Source of the DNA: Aquiflexum lacus
Lineage (GTDB): Bacteria > Bacteroidota > Bacteroidia > Cytophagales > Cyclobacteriaceae
DNA: 64,000 nt
Direction: 5' to 3'
Assembly: GCF_015476655.1 (NCBI RefSeq)
Contig: NZ_JABFHF010000031.1
Location: forward strand, 1 to 64,000
Part shown: positions 1 to 8,274 of the stretch, in pieces
Layout: each line of letters starts with the position of its first letter
How positions within the stretch are numbered: the first letter of the stretch is position 1
Program-made: the position numbers and the translations under genes
The notes under the pieces: model-generated
Told to the model about the DNA's origin: nothing
Seen by the model: only the letters and a program-made list of their open reading frames with translations
Databases searched by the model: none

Positions 1-310
1 TCATGTCTCTGATATGCTGGTTTTCGGCCAGTACTTTGCCGCAAAAATACTGTAACGCCCAGTCTGTGTTGTAGCGCTCCAACAATTGCCTGTCACTGGT
101 GTTGAGATAGGCCTTCAGAAACATGAGTGCAAACATGCCCTTGCCGCCAAACCAGCTTGGGGCACCTCTTCCCGAGCGTTCTTCGGGAAGACAGGAAACA
201 AGATCATCCCAGGGGATGGAATCATGTATCTGGCCCAACAATGAATTCTTGAAAAAATGATATTTTGGAGAATATCCGTCGAAGTCTTTGAAAAGAGGAA
301 GCTGAATCAT
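1..310 (-). mobile_element. Transposase, N-terminal part (IS5/IS1182-like), cut by the window edge
   Basis: An open frame runs leftward from an ATG at 310 to the window edge without a stop, giving 103 residues that begin MIQLPLFKDFDGYSPKY and contain WFGGKGMFALMFLKAYLNTS and RQLLERYNTDWALQYFCG. This is the pattern of the N-terminal DUF772-type domain of IS5/IS1182-like transposases, in which a short helical domain precedes the DDE catalytic core. The core itself lies outside the window, so activity cannot be judged. The insertion-sequence end should lie between 310 and roughly 420, next to a truncated DUF302 gene. Confidence 0.8.
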
Positions 311-354
311 AACTTTAATTGTATTTAAGTCTGCAACCTTAAAATACAAAAAAG

Positions 355-396
355 AAAACCCCGGAAAAAGCTAAAAACAGCCAAATTCGGGGTTTT
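355..396. repeat. Inverted repeat near the IS boundary
   Basis: AAAACCCCG at 355-363 is the exact inverse of CGGGGTTTT at 388-396, with 24 bases between. The second arm is followed by a short T run, so it could act as a weak rightward terminator. It could also be part of the end of the insertion sequence whose transposase starts at 310. The other end of the element is not in the window, so terminal repeats cannot be compared. Confidence 0.45.
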
Positions 397-483
397 TATG
401 TTATGTTTTTGTTAAGTTATTGACTGAAAATCAGTATCTTAAAGGATTCTCAAGAAGCCCAACTTAAATCCGGCATCAGTGAT

Positions 484-792
484 ATGGGTCTTAATCTGGT
501 TCAGCATATTGATCACGCAGAGGCAGCCGGCAAAGTAAATATGGACCTCAATCCGACAGATGTATTGATCTTTGGCAATTCCGAAGTGGGGACGAAGCTC
601 ATGCAGGAAAATCCCCAAGTAGCCATAGAGCTGCCCTTGAAAATTTTGGTGTATAGGGAAGGCAATATCACCCGAGTGGCCTATGAAAACCCTAACCGTC
701 TAATATATACCTACCAGCTAGACAATCAAAGAGAGGTGCTTACCAAAATGGAAGCAGTTCTGGAGAAAATTACCGATGAGGCGATCCGCTGA
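484..792 (+). CDS. DUF302 domain protein, apparently 5'-truncated
   Basis: The 102 residues match the C-terminal two thirds of DUF302: IDHAEAAGKV, then VLIFGNSEVGTKLM, then ELPLKILVYREG and VAYENPN. DUF302 proteins are small soluble or periplasmic proteins whose function is not established. The open frame extends upstream of the first ATG to a stop at 421, and those 20 residues still look like domain sequence, but no good start codon is present. A complete DUF302 domain normally starts further upstream. The gene therefore probably lost its start when the neighbouring insertion sequence inserted. It converges with the amidase gene ending at 860. Confidence 0.7.
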   Translation: MGLNLVQHIDHAEAAGKVNMDLNPTDVLIFGNSEVGTKLMQENPQVAIELPLKILVYREGNITRVAYENPNRLIYTYQLDNQREVLTKMEAVLEKITDEAIR

Positions 793-859
793 AAGAGTAG
801 AGAAAATTGCATTTAATTTATTTGGTTGCAATTTACCGTCAATCTCTATTTCCCAAATC

Positions 860-1852
860 CTATAAATGGAAATCTAAAAAATTCCTACTTAACCATTTGT
901 CATCAAAATCAATTTTGCACCATGCATTGCTTTCTTCAAGAACAAACACCTCTTCCCCTTTGGGTATTGTTCCGAGGATTGCGAAGTTAGTTCCGGGACC
1001 ATTTCTAACCCTTAATACCTGCGCATTCACTGAGGCCCGGACGACTTCTTGTGTGAACCTGCCAAAAACCCAATGAGATTTACTGTTTGATATTTTTAGC
1101 CAATCTCCGTTTTCATCATACACTCTGATTATTGAACCTCGTTCAATTGGAGCTCTATCTGAAGCTGGGGGAAAAGCCGTACTTGGCCCTTTCCTTATAT
1201 TTAATCGGCTTGCAGTCACTACAACATATTTGGACACATGATTGGTGGAATCACCGGGATGATAATTATTAAGAGCTTGGGAAATCAAAGGAAGGAAATT
1301 ATTGACACAGTCTGCTATACTGTTTCCCCCAAAAAATCCGGAACCGGGACAAGACTTGGAATTGACAGGACTTTCTTTTCTCTCACCTGTGGCCAGGTCG
1401 AACCAGTGGTGGTAAATGATGCTGAATTCATTGATCGGCAGGTTGAATTTTTTGCAGAGCAACGCAGTGACCTGAATGATGGCGGTACGTTGTTCCGGTC
1501 TCATGACATCTCCGCCTTGATCAAAATTCCCAAAGCTTTCAATACAAATAGAACCCGCATTCTGTCCGAAGATACAGGCAGGTGTTGTTTCCAAAGATCT
1601 ACCTGTGAGTATGGAACCATCTGGAAAAATTGTGAAATGTTGCCCAATATTCTGCCAACCGTTGTGGGCTACGTGGTGGTTTTTCATAGCCTGCTGTCTT
1701 TCAAAATGGTTATGACCATTAAATAGGGAGTAGTTTGGATTCCAAGTATGGTGTTGTTGGATTTTAAGGATTGTTCTGCCGAGCCTTTGCTGTTGTAGCC
1801 AAGGACTGAATTCAGCTAGATTCATTTTGGTAAAGCCGTATCTGGTATGCAT
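860..1852 (-). CDS. N-acetylmuramoyl-L-alanine amidase with two SH3b domains
   Basis: Residues 25-175 form an Amidase_2/PGRP-type domain that cleaves the amide bond between muramic acid and the peptide stem of peptidoglycan. The probable zinc ligands are His35 (IQQHHTW), His149 (IYHHWFD) and Cys168 (SKSCPGS). Two bacterial SH3 domains follow (about 209-268 and 270-328, each with an LNIRKGPST or LRVRNGPGT strand), which usually bind cell wall. No signal peptide is seen. It is the last gene of the leftward injection-system array, 57 bases after the nuclease effector. Release of eCIS particles requires lysis of the producer, so a lysis or release role is a reasonable inference; a cargo role is also possible. 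Confidence 0.85.
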   Translation of the reverse strand: MHTRYGFTKMNLAEFSPWLQQQRLGRTILKIQQHHTWNPNYSLFNGHNHFERQQAMKNHHVAHNGWQNIGQHFTIFPDGSILTGRSLETTPACIFGQNAGSICIESFGNFDQGGDVMRPEQRTAIIQVTALLCKKFNLPINEFSIIYHHWFDLATGERKESPVNSKSCPGSGFFGGNSIADCVNNFLPLISQALNNYHPGDSTNHVSKYVVVTASRLNIRKGPSTAFPPASDRAPIERGSIIRVYDENGDWLKISNSKSHWVFGRFTQEVVRASVNAQVLRVRNGPGTNFAILGTIPKGEEVFVLEESNAWCKIDFDDKWLSRNFLDFHL

Positions 1853-1909
1853 GGGATAAAAATTAGAGGATTATCATAATTTAATTCTGGTTTATAATCA
1901 ATTTTTATT

Positions 1910-4900
1910 TCACTCCTCAAAATTAGGTATGGTGCTGGTATCATGAGGGATTTCTTTTGAAGCTTCTTTGGCCCAGCCAGGTTGATCTGCTTCAGGTTTT
2001 GATTTCCATTCTCCATCTTCTCCGTATTCAAGTTCTTTTAATTTTAGGATTAATTTATCTGCTATGTATTTCTCAGGCTCAAGTTCTACTTTAGATTCAT
2101 CTAAAGTATTTTTATATCTTACCTCTACTTCATATTGTACTATCGAACCTTCTGAGAGGACAGCATTCTTAGCCTTTCTCTCCAAAATTTTATTCATATT
2201 TGAATTTGTCTTTTTGGAAATAGGAGTAAGGTTCCATCCGGTATTTCCAGGGCCGTGAAGCTTGTGATTCAACAAGTGACCCTCAACAATATAATTTGGA
2301 TATTTGGCTTTTAAGACTTCCCCTAGACCGGTTTTGATGGAAGGTTCACTTCCGGCATACCCGCCGGGATCGAGGCTTAATGTGGTTGCATTTAAATGTG
2401 CCCCCATCAGATATTTCCCGCTTCCTATGGTATTTTTCTCCGGAATAGTAGTGCTGGGAATTGGAACTCCTCCAATTTTTTGAAGTATATCAACTATTTT
2501 TCCGAATTCCTCTTTAATGATTTCGCCTTTATTTATTCCCTGACCATGTCTATTTTCATCTATTTTTTTGGAGTGAGCCTGTAGCTTTTTCAAATAATTC
2601 GAACTGATGGACTTTCCATTCCATTCTTTGTCCGCCAATATTTTCTTGAGTGTCTTAGGGTCTCTACTGGCTACCATGATATCAGCTTCCTCTGATTCAT
2701 CTTGGAAGAATACTTCATGCTGCTCCCCATTGGCTAAAGTGAACCTTTTCCTAAATCCTAACCAGCCCAAGATTGAATCTGCCGCATCCCTTCCCATTTG
2801 CATCAATGCACCACCGGCTGACAGTGCCTTATCAATCAACCAATCAATCGCAGCATTTACTTTTTCCCGAAGGGCTTCAATCATTTCTCCTACTTTCTCT
2901 CCAAGGCCTCTCAGTCCAACTTGGTTTGCCAGAAAACCTATGATGACCGGAATAGCCCTTGCCATTGCATTTTCTAGGTAATTGGCTGCATCTCCTATGC
3001 TTCCTCTTGCTATATTTGCCACCCCTGCTACAAATGAGTTTACAATCTCAAGCATCGCACGAAGCTTTTCGATGAAAGATTGGACAGCTCGATAAAAGGC
3101 AATAAAACTATTCACAACGGCCATTATTCCTGAAGGATCCAGCATGGAAAGTATCCTCGCGGTGACTTGTTGGATGATACGTGTGATGGTCCAATTTTTC
3201 ACCTGTTCAACTACCATATTCCATAAGTTGCTCAACTGTTCCTGCACGTACTCCCAAATGGCAATTGGACCTCTTTCCCACACATCTTTGATAAAAGTCC
3301 AAATCCCGGAAAGTCTGTCCAATGCCCCCCTTATCTGATCCACACGCTCTTGTCCAATTTTTAATGCCAGTCTGCTCCAGATATTTTCCATAGTAATACC
3401 AAGCACATTCAATACAAAATCCAGGATGGATTGAAAGCTCATGTCTGTTGGTGGGTCAATGCCCGCTGTAGCCAATTCTCCGAAAAGCCAGTCCCTTAAC
3501 CCTCCCAACAAATGGTTAAGAATGTTTTCAAAAAACTGAACAAAGCCTTGTTTGACGGCACGCAGTAGGTTTTTTATAAAACCAATGGGATCATTCTTGA
3601 TATCTTCAAATGCCTGGGCAGCATTGGCAATAATACTGTTGATGGTGTCAATGGGGAAATTCATGATTACCAACAAAACCTCGACGATTATCCTGACAAT
3701 CCTTACAATGAAATCAAATAGACGTAAGATAGGCGATGATAGGGTTTCAATGATCCTGACAAATGCCCCGAAAGGATTGAATACATCATCTATGGTAAAC
3801 GAATCCCACAATCCAATGAACAATCCAACGATATACTGCACAGTAAATCCAAGTTCCTCCACTGCGGCATCAATTCTGGAAGTGGTCTGTTCAATAGCCC
3901 CTGTTTGTTTCATTTGTTGAAACTGTTCCTCCCCTCCGGGTAACAATCCCATAAAACCACGGATCACATTTTCCGGGTTTCTTTCTACCACTTCATCCGT
4001 GAAAGGGTCTTGACCAAGAATGACGGTCATCAAATGGAAGCCTTGTTGTTCACGGGCAAATTCCGAAAGTTGGGACATCAATGCTTTCTTGATGATCTCT
4101 AAAACTTTGATAGCCACATTGACCGCAAGTACAAAAACGCGTGTGGTAAAGGGTTCAAAAATGGCGATGGTTCTGGTAAAAGCGACTAGAGGATTTCTCA
4201 AATCATCCAATGAAAAAGCATTCCAAGCGGATTCAAATAAACTTTTGATTTCAGCAAAACTAAAATTGAGATTGGCCAATTCAGTGTCTATCCATGCTGC
4301 GGTTTCCTGAAGGGTGCCCTCCTCCTTCATTTTTTCAAGTTCTTTTTCTTTTCCAATCAGGATCAGAAAATCTTCGATTTTTTCAGCAGTTGTGGAAGTG
4401 ACCTCTTCTCCTGTTAATGGATCACTGCCCAAAAGCTTGGTCAGCAATGGATATCCCGGGAATCTGTCAGCAAGTAACCTTAAGCCTGCCATCAAAGCAT
4501 CTTTGATCAATTCAAAGACTTTATCTTTAACTCTTCCTGCAAAGCTGACAATATCCCGGAACAGTTGCCCAAAAGTTCTTTCCAGTATCCTGATGTTCGC
4601 ATCCCAACCGGAAAGTATACTCATTTCATCCCATGCCTGTTGTAAAGTACTATCTAGCCTTGCTGCAGAAAGATTTAAAGATGACATTTCTGCCTGTACC
4701 CACGAAAAAGCATTTTCTATAATATTCAATTCCGAAAGTTTGTTGAATAGGAGTGTCCCAAATACCGGTATAAGTCCCAAAAGCCCTTGCAATAGGTTCG
4801 GGCCATTTCTTTCCACATTTCTCCCTGCAATAGGATCATATCCAATGATTAAGGTCATAAGTCCATATCCTGGAATGAAGTTGGAAAATCTAGCCAAACC

Positions 4901-5626
4901 CTCACGGGCAGCCCAAGGCAATCTTTGGACTTTTGGTTCTGTTTGACTAATAGGTTGCTGAGGGCTCATCCGTACAACAGCCCCTTGCTGAACGGTATGG
5001 GTAAGTTCATGGGCGATCAGGTGTTTACCTTCATTGGTGTGGGGCTGGAATTGGCCTTGGTTGAAAAAAACATCATTTCCATGTGTGAAAGCTTTGGCAC
5101 CTATTTGATCGGAAATGCTGGCTGCGGTGGAATCATTGTGAACCCTGACTCCCGAGAAATCAGCCCCGATCTTATAGCCCATTTCTGTTCCAACGGATTT
5201 TGGCAGTGAACTACCGCCTCCTTTCTTTGCCAGTATTTGGGATGAAGTGTTGGAATTGAGCTGCATCCCTCCAGCATTGGATTGGACAATAGGCTTCATT
5301 TTTATAGTTTCCTCCTCCTCCGCCCCGGTTCCCATAAACAAGGATTCACCTCCTGGCATCATTTGCACCATTTCTTCCTCTTCGGTACTCATTTGGATCC
5401 CTTCTTCCAAAAGGGGCGCCATTTGTATGGGATTAGGAGGAGTAGAACTTACAGACGGTTCTTGAGGTCCGTTCCATTGAATGACTTTGTCGGCTACCGA
5501 ATTCGCTTCCTGTTCGTATTTATCATTGACTGCACCGACTTTTAATGTTGGCTGGACATTGATTCTCCCTGGGGCCTTTTGTGGCTTTGGGTAATTAGAA
5601 GTCGATATGTCAAGTGCCAATGCCAT
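1910..5626 (-). CDS. DUF4157 (eCIS core domain) effector with predicted C-terminal nuclease
   Basis: This 1238-residue protein is the likely cargo toxin. The N-terminus has the EANSVADKV motif (about 40-48) and several short [IV]QM-type motifs (67-122). DUF4157 follows (about 140-216), with DFSGVRVHNDS and the metallopeptidase-like HELTH at 206-210. Residues about 240-730 contain three amphipathic helical repeats, each carrying a DPxxxxxV signature. The C-terminus (about 1080-1190) has EGHLLNHKLHGPG with His1117, then WNLTP (Asn1132) and a later Asn1141/1143, the layout of His-Me-finger (DNA/RNA non-specific) endonucleases. The nuclease assignment is inference from motif order. No immunity gene is recognisable next to it. 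Confidence 0.8.
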   Translation of the reverse strand: MALALDISTSNYPKPQKAPGRINVQPTLKVGAVNDKYEQEANSVADKVIQWNGPQEPSVSSTPPNPIQMAPLLEEGIQMSTEEEEMVQMMPGGESLFMGTGAEEEETIKMKPIVQSNAGGMQLNSNTSSQILAKKGGGSSLPKSVGTEMGYKIGADFSGVRVHNDSTAASISDQIGAKAFTHGNDVFFNQGQFQPHTNEGKHLIAHELTHTVQQGAVVRMSPQQPISQTEPKVQRLPWAAREGLARFSNFIPGYGLMTLIIGYDPIAGRNVERNGPNLLQGLLGLIPVFGTLLFNKLSELNIIENAFSWVQAEMSSLNLSAARLDSTLQQAWDEMSILSGWDANIRILERTFGQLFRDIVSFAGRVKDKVFELIKDALMAGLRLLADRFPGYPLLTKLLGSDPLTGEEVTSTTAEKIEDFLILIGKEKELEKMKEEGTLQETAAWIDTELANLNFSFAEIKSLFESAWNAFSLDDLRNPLVAFTRTIAIFEPFTTRVFVLAVNVAIKVLEIIKKALMSQLSEFAREQQGFHLMTVILGQDPFTDEVVERNPENVIRGFMGLLPGGEEQFQQMKQTGAIEQTTSRIDAAVEELGFTVQYIVGLFIGLWDSFTIDDVFNPFGAFVRIIETLSSPILRLFDFIVRIVRIIVEVLLVIMNFPIDTINSIIANAAQAFEDIKNDPIGFIKNLLRAVKQGFVQFFENILNHLLGGLRDWLFGELATAGIDPPTDMSFQSILDFVLNVLGITMENIWSRLALKIGQERVDQIRGALDRLSGIWTFIKDVWERGPIAIWEYVQEQLSNLWNMVVEQVKNWTITRIIQQVTARILSMLDPSGIMAVVNSFIAFYRAVQSFIEKLRAMLEIVNSFVAGVANIARGSIGDAANYLENAMARAIPVIIGFLANQVGLRGLGEKVGEMIEALREKVNAAIDWLIDKALSAGGALMQMGRDAADSILGWLGFRKRFTLANGEQHEVFFQDESEEADIMVASRDPKTLKKILADKEWNGKSISSNYLKKLQAHSKKIDENRHGQGINKGEIIKEEFGKIVDILQKIGGVPIPSTTIPEKNTIGSGKYLMGAHLNATTLSLDPGGYAGSEPSIKTGLGEVLKAKYPNYIVEGHLLNHKLHGPGNTGWNLTPISKKTNSNMNKILERKAKNAVLSEGSIVQYEVEVRYKNTLDESKVELEPEKYIADKLILKLKELEYGEDGEWKSKPEADQPGWAKEASKEIPHDTSTIPNFEE

Positions 5627-5635
5627 GATAAATTA

Positions 5636-6919
5636 TCAATCGTCATAAGGTGAGTCGCTTTCGGCAATGGGTGTTTCTGAGAATCTTCCCCTCCATCGTG
5701 CCTGTCTGATCATCCTCAGGATATTTTCATTTTGTGAGACTGCCTCATTGTATATGGCTTGAAGTTGTTCCAGATTCGCCAAAGTTTCTCTGTTGATTCC
5801 TAAATAGTGGGCTACATTTCCCTGAATGGCTACGATTTCTTCAATACTCAAATTGGCTGTATAAAACATATAGTTTATCCCATATCCTGCTTCAAGATGA
5901 CTTAGTAGCGAGGATGCAGACTGTATATTCCTTTGGAGATGGCTTCTTAATGTCAAGGCGAGGTCAATATTAAAACTGCTTTCCAAGGTTTCGTTGTGGT
6001 AGGTTTGAAACTCGTTGAAAAAAGCATTTATGGCATCGATTCTTTGAGCAACATTCAAATTCGAATCGATAGACCTTGCCCTTTCCATGACTATAAATTG
6101 TATCTGAGCTCTATGGGTTCTGTAATTTCTGACGTGGCTCCCCAACCTTGTTCTCAAGATATCCATAGGTCTTAATCTCCTTCCGGAGGATACTTGGGCG
6201 AAAAAGCTTTCAATATCCTGTCTTTCGACTGGAACTATGGGCATGCTATTGATCGAATCCCTCAGTGCATCAAATGCCCAACCGATTACAAATCCAGCAC
6301 CAAGTCCAGTAGCCAAACTTCCAGCTTGATTGAGGACAGGGGCAGAGGTTACTACAGACGGTCTCTCGACCTCCTGTTTTTGAATTGTCGGTACAGCATT
6401 GTTTTTTGCTGAACCCTGTTTGACTACATGGGTCAGTTCATGGGCTAACAGGTGTTTGCCTTTTGTTGAATTGGGTTGGTATTCACCTTCATTAAAATAA
6501 ATGTGGTTTTTGTAAGTAAATGCCCTTGCCCCAAAAGATTGACTCAACAATGTGGCATTTTTGTCATTGTGTATTCTAACATTGGAAAAATCCGAACCCA
6601 TCGCATCTTCCATAGTTTCTTTGTCCTGTATTCCCAGTGGCTGACCAAATTGGCCCAATGAATTGCCGGAATTGCTTTCGGAGGACAATTCAGGTGCCAT
6701 CATTATTTCAGGATTCTCCAATGGCTTCATTTGAATCTGATCTTCATCTTTCAAAGTTGTCATTGATTCTGGTTTTTTTTTATATGAGTCCATTTTCACT
6801 ACCCCATCAGCAACTTCATCCGCTTCTTTTTCAAATCGGTCGCCTTTTTTCCAAACTTCCGGTTCGAGTTGGTTTTTGAATCCCCATCCTTTCTTTTTTT
6901 TTCTTTTATATACCATCAT
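5636..6919 (-). CDS. DUF4157 (eCIS core domain) protein with unknown helical C-terminus
   Basis: The 427-residue protein begins with a very basic stretch (KRKKKKGWGFK) and the FEKEADEVADGVV motif (29-41) shared with the longer DUF4157 neighbour. It has one IQMKP motif (62-66), then DUF4157 at about 95-170 with DFSNVRIHND and HELTH at 160-164. The rest, about 175-427, is predicted helical and carries a glycine-rich hydrophobic segment (GLGAGFVIGWAFDAL). No catalytic motif is recognised there. It lies 9 bases from the ATPase gene and 9 from the nuclease effector. It may be a second effector, or a loading partner for the first. Confidence 0.8.
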   Translation of the reverse strand: MMVYKRKKKKGWGFKNQLEPEVWKKGDRFEKEADEVADGVVKMDSYKKKPESMTTLKDEDQIQMKPLENPEIMMAPELSSESNSGNSLGQFGQPLGIQDKETMEDAMGSDFSNVRIHNDKNATLLSQSFGARAFTYKNHIYFNEGEYQPNSTKGKHLLAHELTHVVKQGSAKNNAVPTIQKQEVERPSVVTSAPVLNQAGSLATGLGAGFVIGWAFDALRDSINSMPIVPVERQDIESFFAQVSSGRRLRPMDILRTRLGSHVRNYRTHRAQIQFIVMERARSIDSNLNVAQRIDAINAFFNEFQTYHNETLESSFNIDLALTLRSHLQRNIQSASSLLSHLEAGYGINYMFYTANLSIEEIVAIQGNVAHYLGINRETLANLEQLQAIYNEAVSQNENILRMIRQARWRGRFSETPIAESDSPYDD

Positions 6920-6927
6920 GACTGGAT

Positions 6928-8274
6928 TTACATTGTCCTACCTGCCTTATAATATTCTCTCCGCACTCCCTCATTGATATCCTCCAAATGGATGGTTCCA
7001 TTGCCTCTTTTGAGTGCTACTAAAGCACTGTGCTGTACCACATTGATGATGGATCCTCCTGCCAGTTCATAGTTTTTTGCTAAATCCTGTAAATTGATCC
7101 GGGACTCCAACTTGGCCGCTTTTGGAAAACTCTTTTCCCAGATCTTCCTGCGTTCTTCCGCCCGTGGAATGGGGAAATGGATGGAAGTCTGAAACCGCCG
7201 CATAAAAGCATCGTCAAGATTGTTTTTAAGATTAGAGGCCAATATGACCAGGCCATTATAGTCTTCAATGCGCTGCAAGAGATAAGATACCTCCTGATTG
7301 GCATACCTGTCATGGGCATCAGAAACGGAGGTTCTCTTGCCAAACAGTGCGTCAGCCTCATCAAAAAACAAGATCCAATTCTTGTTCTCGGCCCTGTTGA
7401 ATATCTTGGAAAGATTTTTCTCAGTTTCTCCAATGTATTTGGATACCAGCTTGGAAAGGTCGATTCTGTAAACGTCTATCCCCACTTTTTTGCCCAATAA
7501 GTTAGCAGTTAAAGTCTTTCCGGTTCCAGGCGGGCCATAGAACAGTGCCTTGTACCCGGGTTTGAGTATTTTTCCCATTCCCCAATCTTCCATCAATTGG
7601 TCTTTGAATTGAAGCCAGGTTTCTATTTCTGCCAGTTGTTTGGATGTGGTGGGCGGGAGTACCAAATCCTCCCAGTCCATTTGGGTGGTGAGCAGTTGGG
7701 CGGGAAATTCATTGCTGAAAGTTGGTTTTCTTTGTTGGCCTGTGGTGATGATATCCAAAGACTCCTTGGAAATTGTAAGTGTACCATTTAAGAAAGGTTC
7801 ATCAGGTTCTACTTCCCCGAGTTTGAGGATTTGGGATTTAAAAAGAATGTTCTCCGGATCAAAAAGCTTGGAATATTCAAACCTCTTTTTGAGATCGCAT
7901 CCAGCAAGGATAAATAAAATGGTAACACCAGTAGGAATAAAGCCATTATGGGATTTTCCCTGCTTTCCACCAAACTCGGTGTAAACTTGGTGGGTTTGAC
8001 TGTTTTTGGCCATAAACATATCCAGAAGTTCCGGTTTGATATGGGGAACGGAAGCAATGATGACCAGAAACCTTTCCAAAATGTCCAGTCCATGCTGCTT
8101 CACAAATTGCGCATAGGCCGATTTGCTATTTGACAAATCAGGAGGCGGAATGTCCAAAACATCATTGTATTTTCCAGGCTGCTTGCTGTTCATAATGGAG
8201 CGTGTCTTTAGGATTTCCCTAAGCCAGTCAATTTCCTGTTGGATATCATCCGCATTTTGTTTGAGATCTACCAT
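6928..8274 (-). CDS. AAA+ ATPase of the injection system (Afp15/Pvc15-like)
   Basis: A 448-residue protein with a 210-residue N-terminal region and a C-terminal AAA+ module: Walker A GPPGTGKT at 247-254, Walker B ILFFDEAD at 301-308, a sensor region around VILASNLKNNLDDAF, and arginine-finger context RRFQTSIHFP. All eCIS loci of the AFP/PVC class carry such an ATPase. It is needed for particle assembly or cargo loading and is not a ClpV-type sheath recycler, because there is only one AAA+ ring domain and no Clp N-domain. Its start overlaps the end of the tape-measure gene by 7 bases, which suggests translational coupling. Confidence 0.93.
   Translation of the reverse strand: MVDLKQNADDIQQEIDWLREILKTRSIMNSKQPGKYNDVLDIPPPDLSNSKSAYAQFVKQHGLDILERFLVIIASVPHIKPELLDMFMAKNSQTHQVYTEFGGKQGKSHNGFIPTGVTILFILAGCDLKKRFEYSKLFDPENILFKSQILKLGEVEPDEPFLNGTLTISKESLDIITTGQQRKPTFSNEFPAQLLTTQMDWEDLVLPPTTSKQLAEIETWLQFKDQLMEDWGMGKILKPGYKALFYGPPGTGKTLTANLLGKKVGIDVYRIDLSKLVSKYIGETEKNLSKIFNRAENKNWILFFDEADALFGKRTSVSDAHDRYANQEVSYLLQRIEDYNGLVILASNLKNNLDDAFMRRFQTSIHFPIPRAEERRKIWEKSFPKAAKLESRINLQDLAKNYELAGGSIINVVQHSALVALKRGNGTIHLEDINEGVRREYYKAGRTM

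Noticed and set aside
1822-2031. 69-codon leftward frame as an immunity gene
   Set aside because: It overlaps the effector C-terminus in another frame and runs into the amidase start, with no protein-like conservation.
4314-4946. 210-codon plus-strand ORF antisense to the effector
   Set aside because: It is a long shadow frame on the opposite strand of a helical coding region; composition and lack of motifs argue against a gene.
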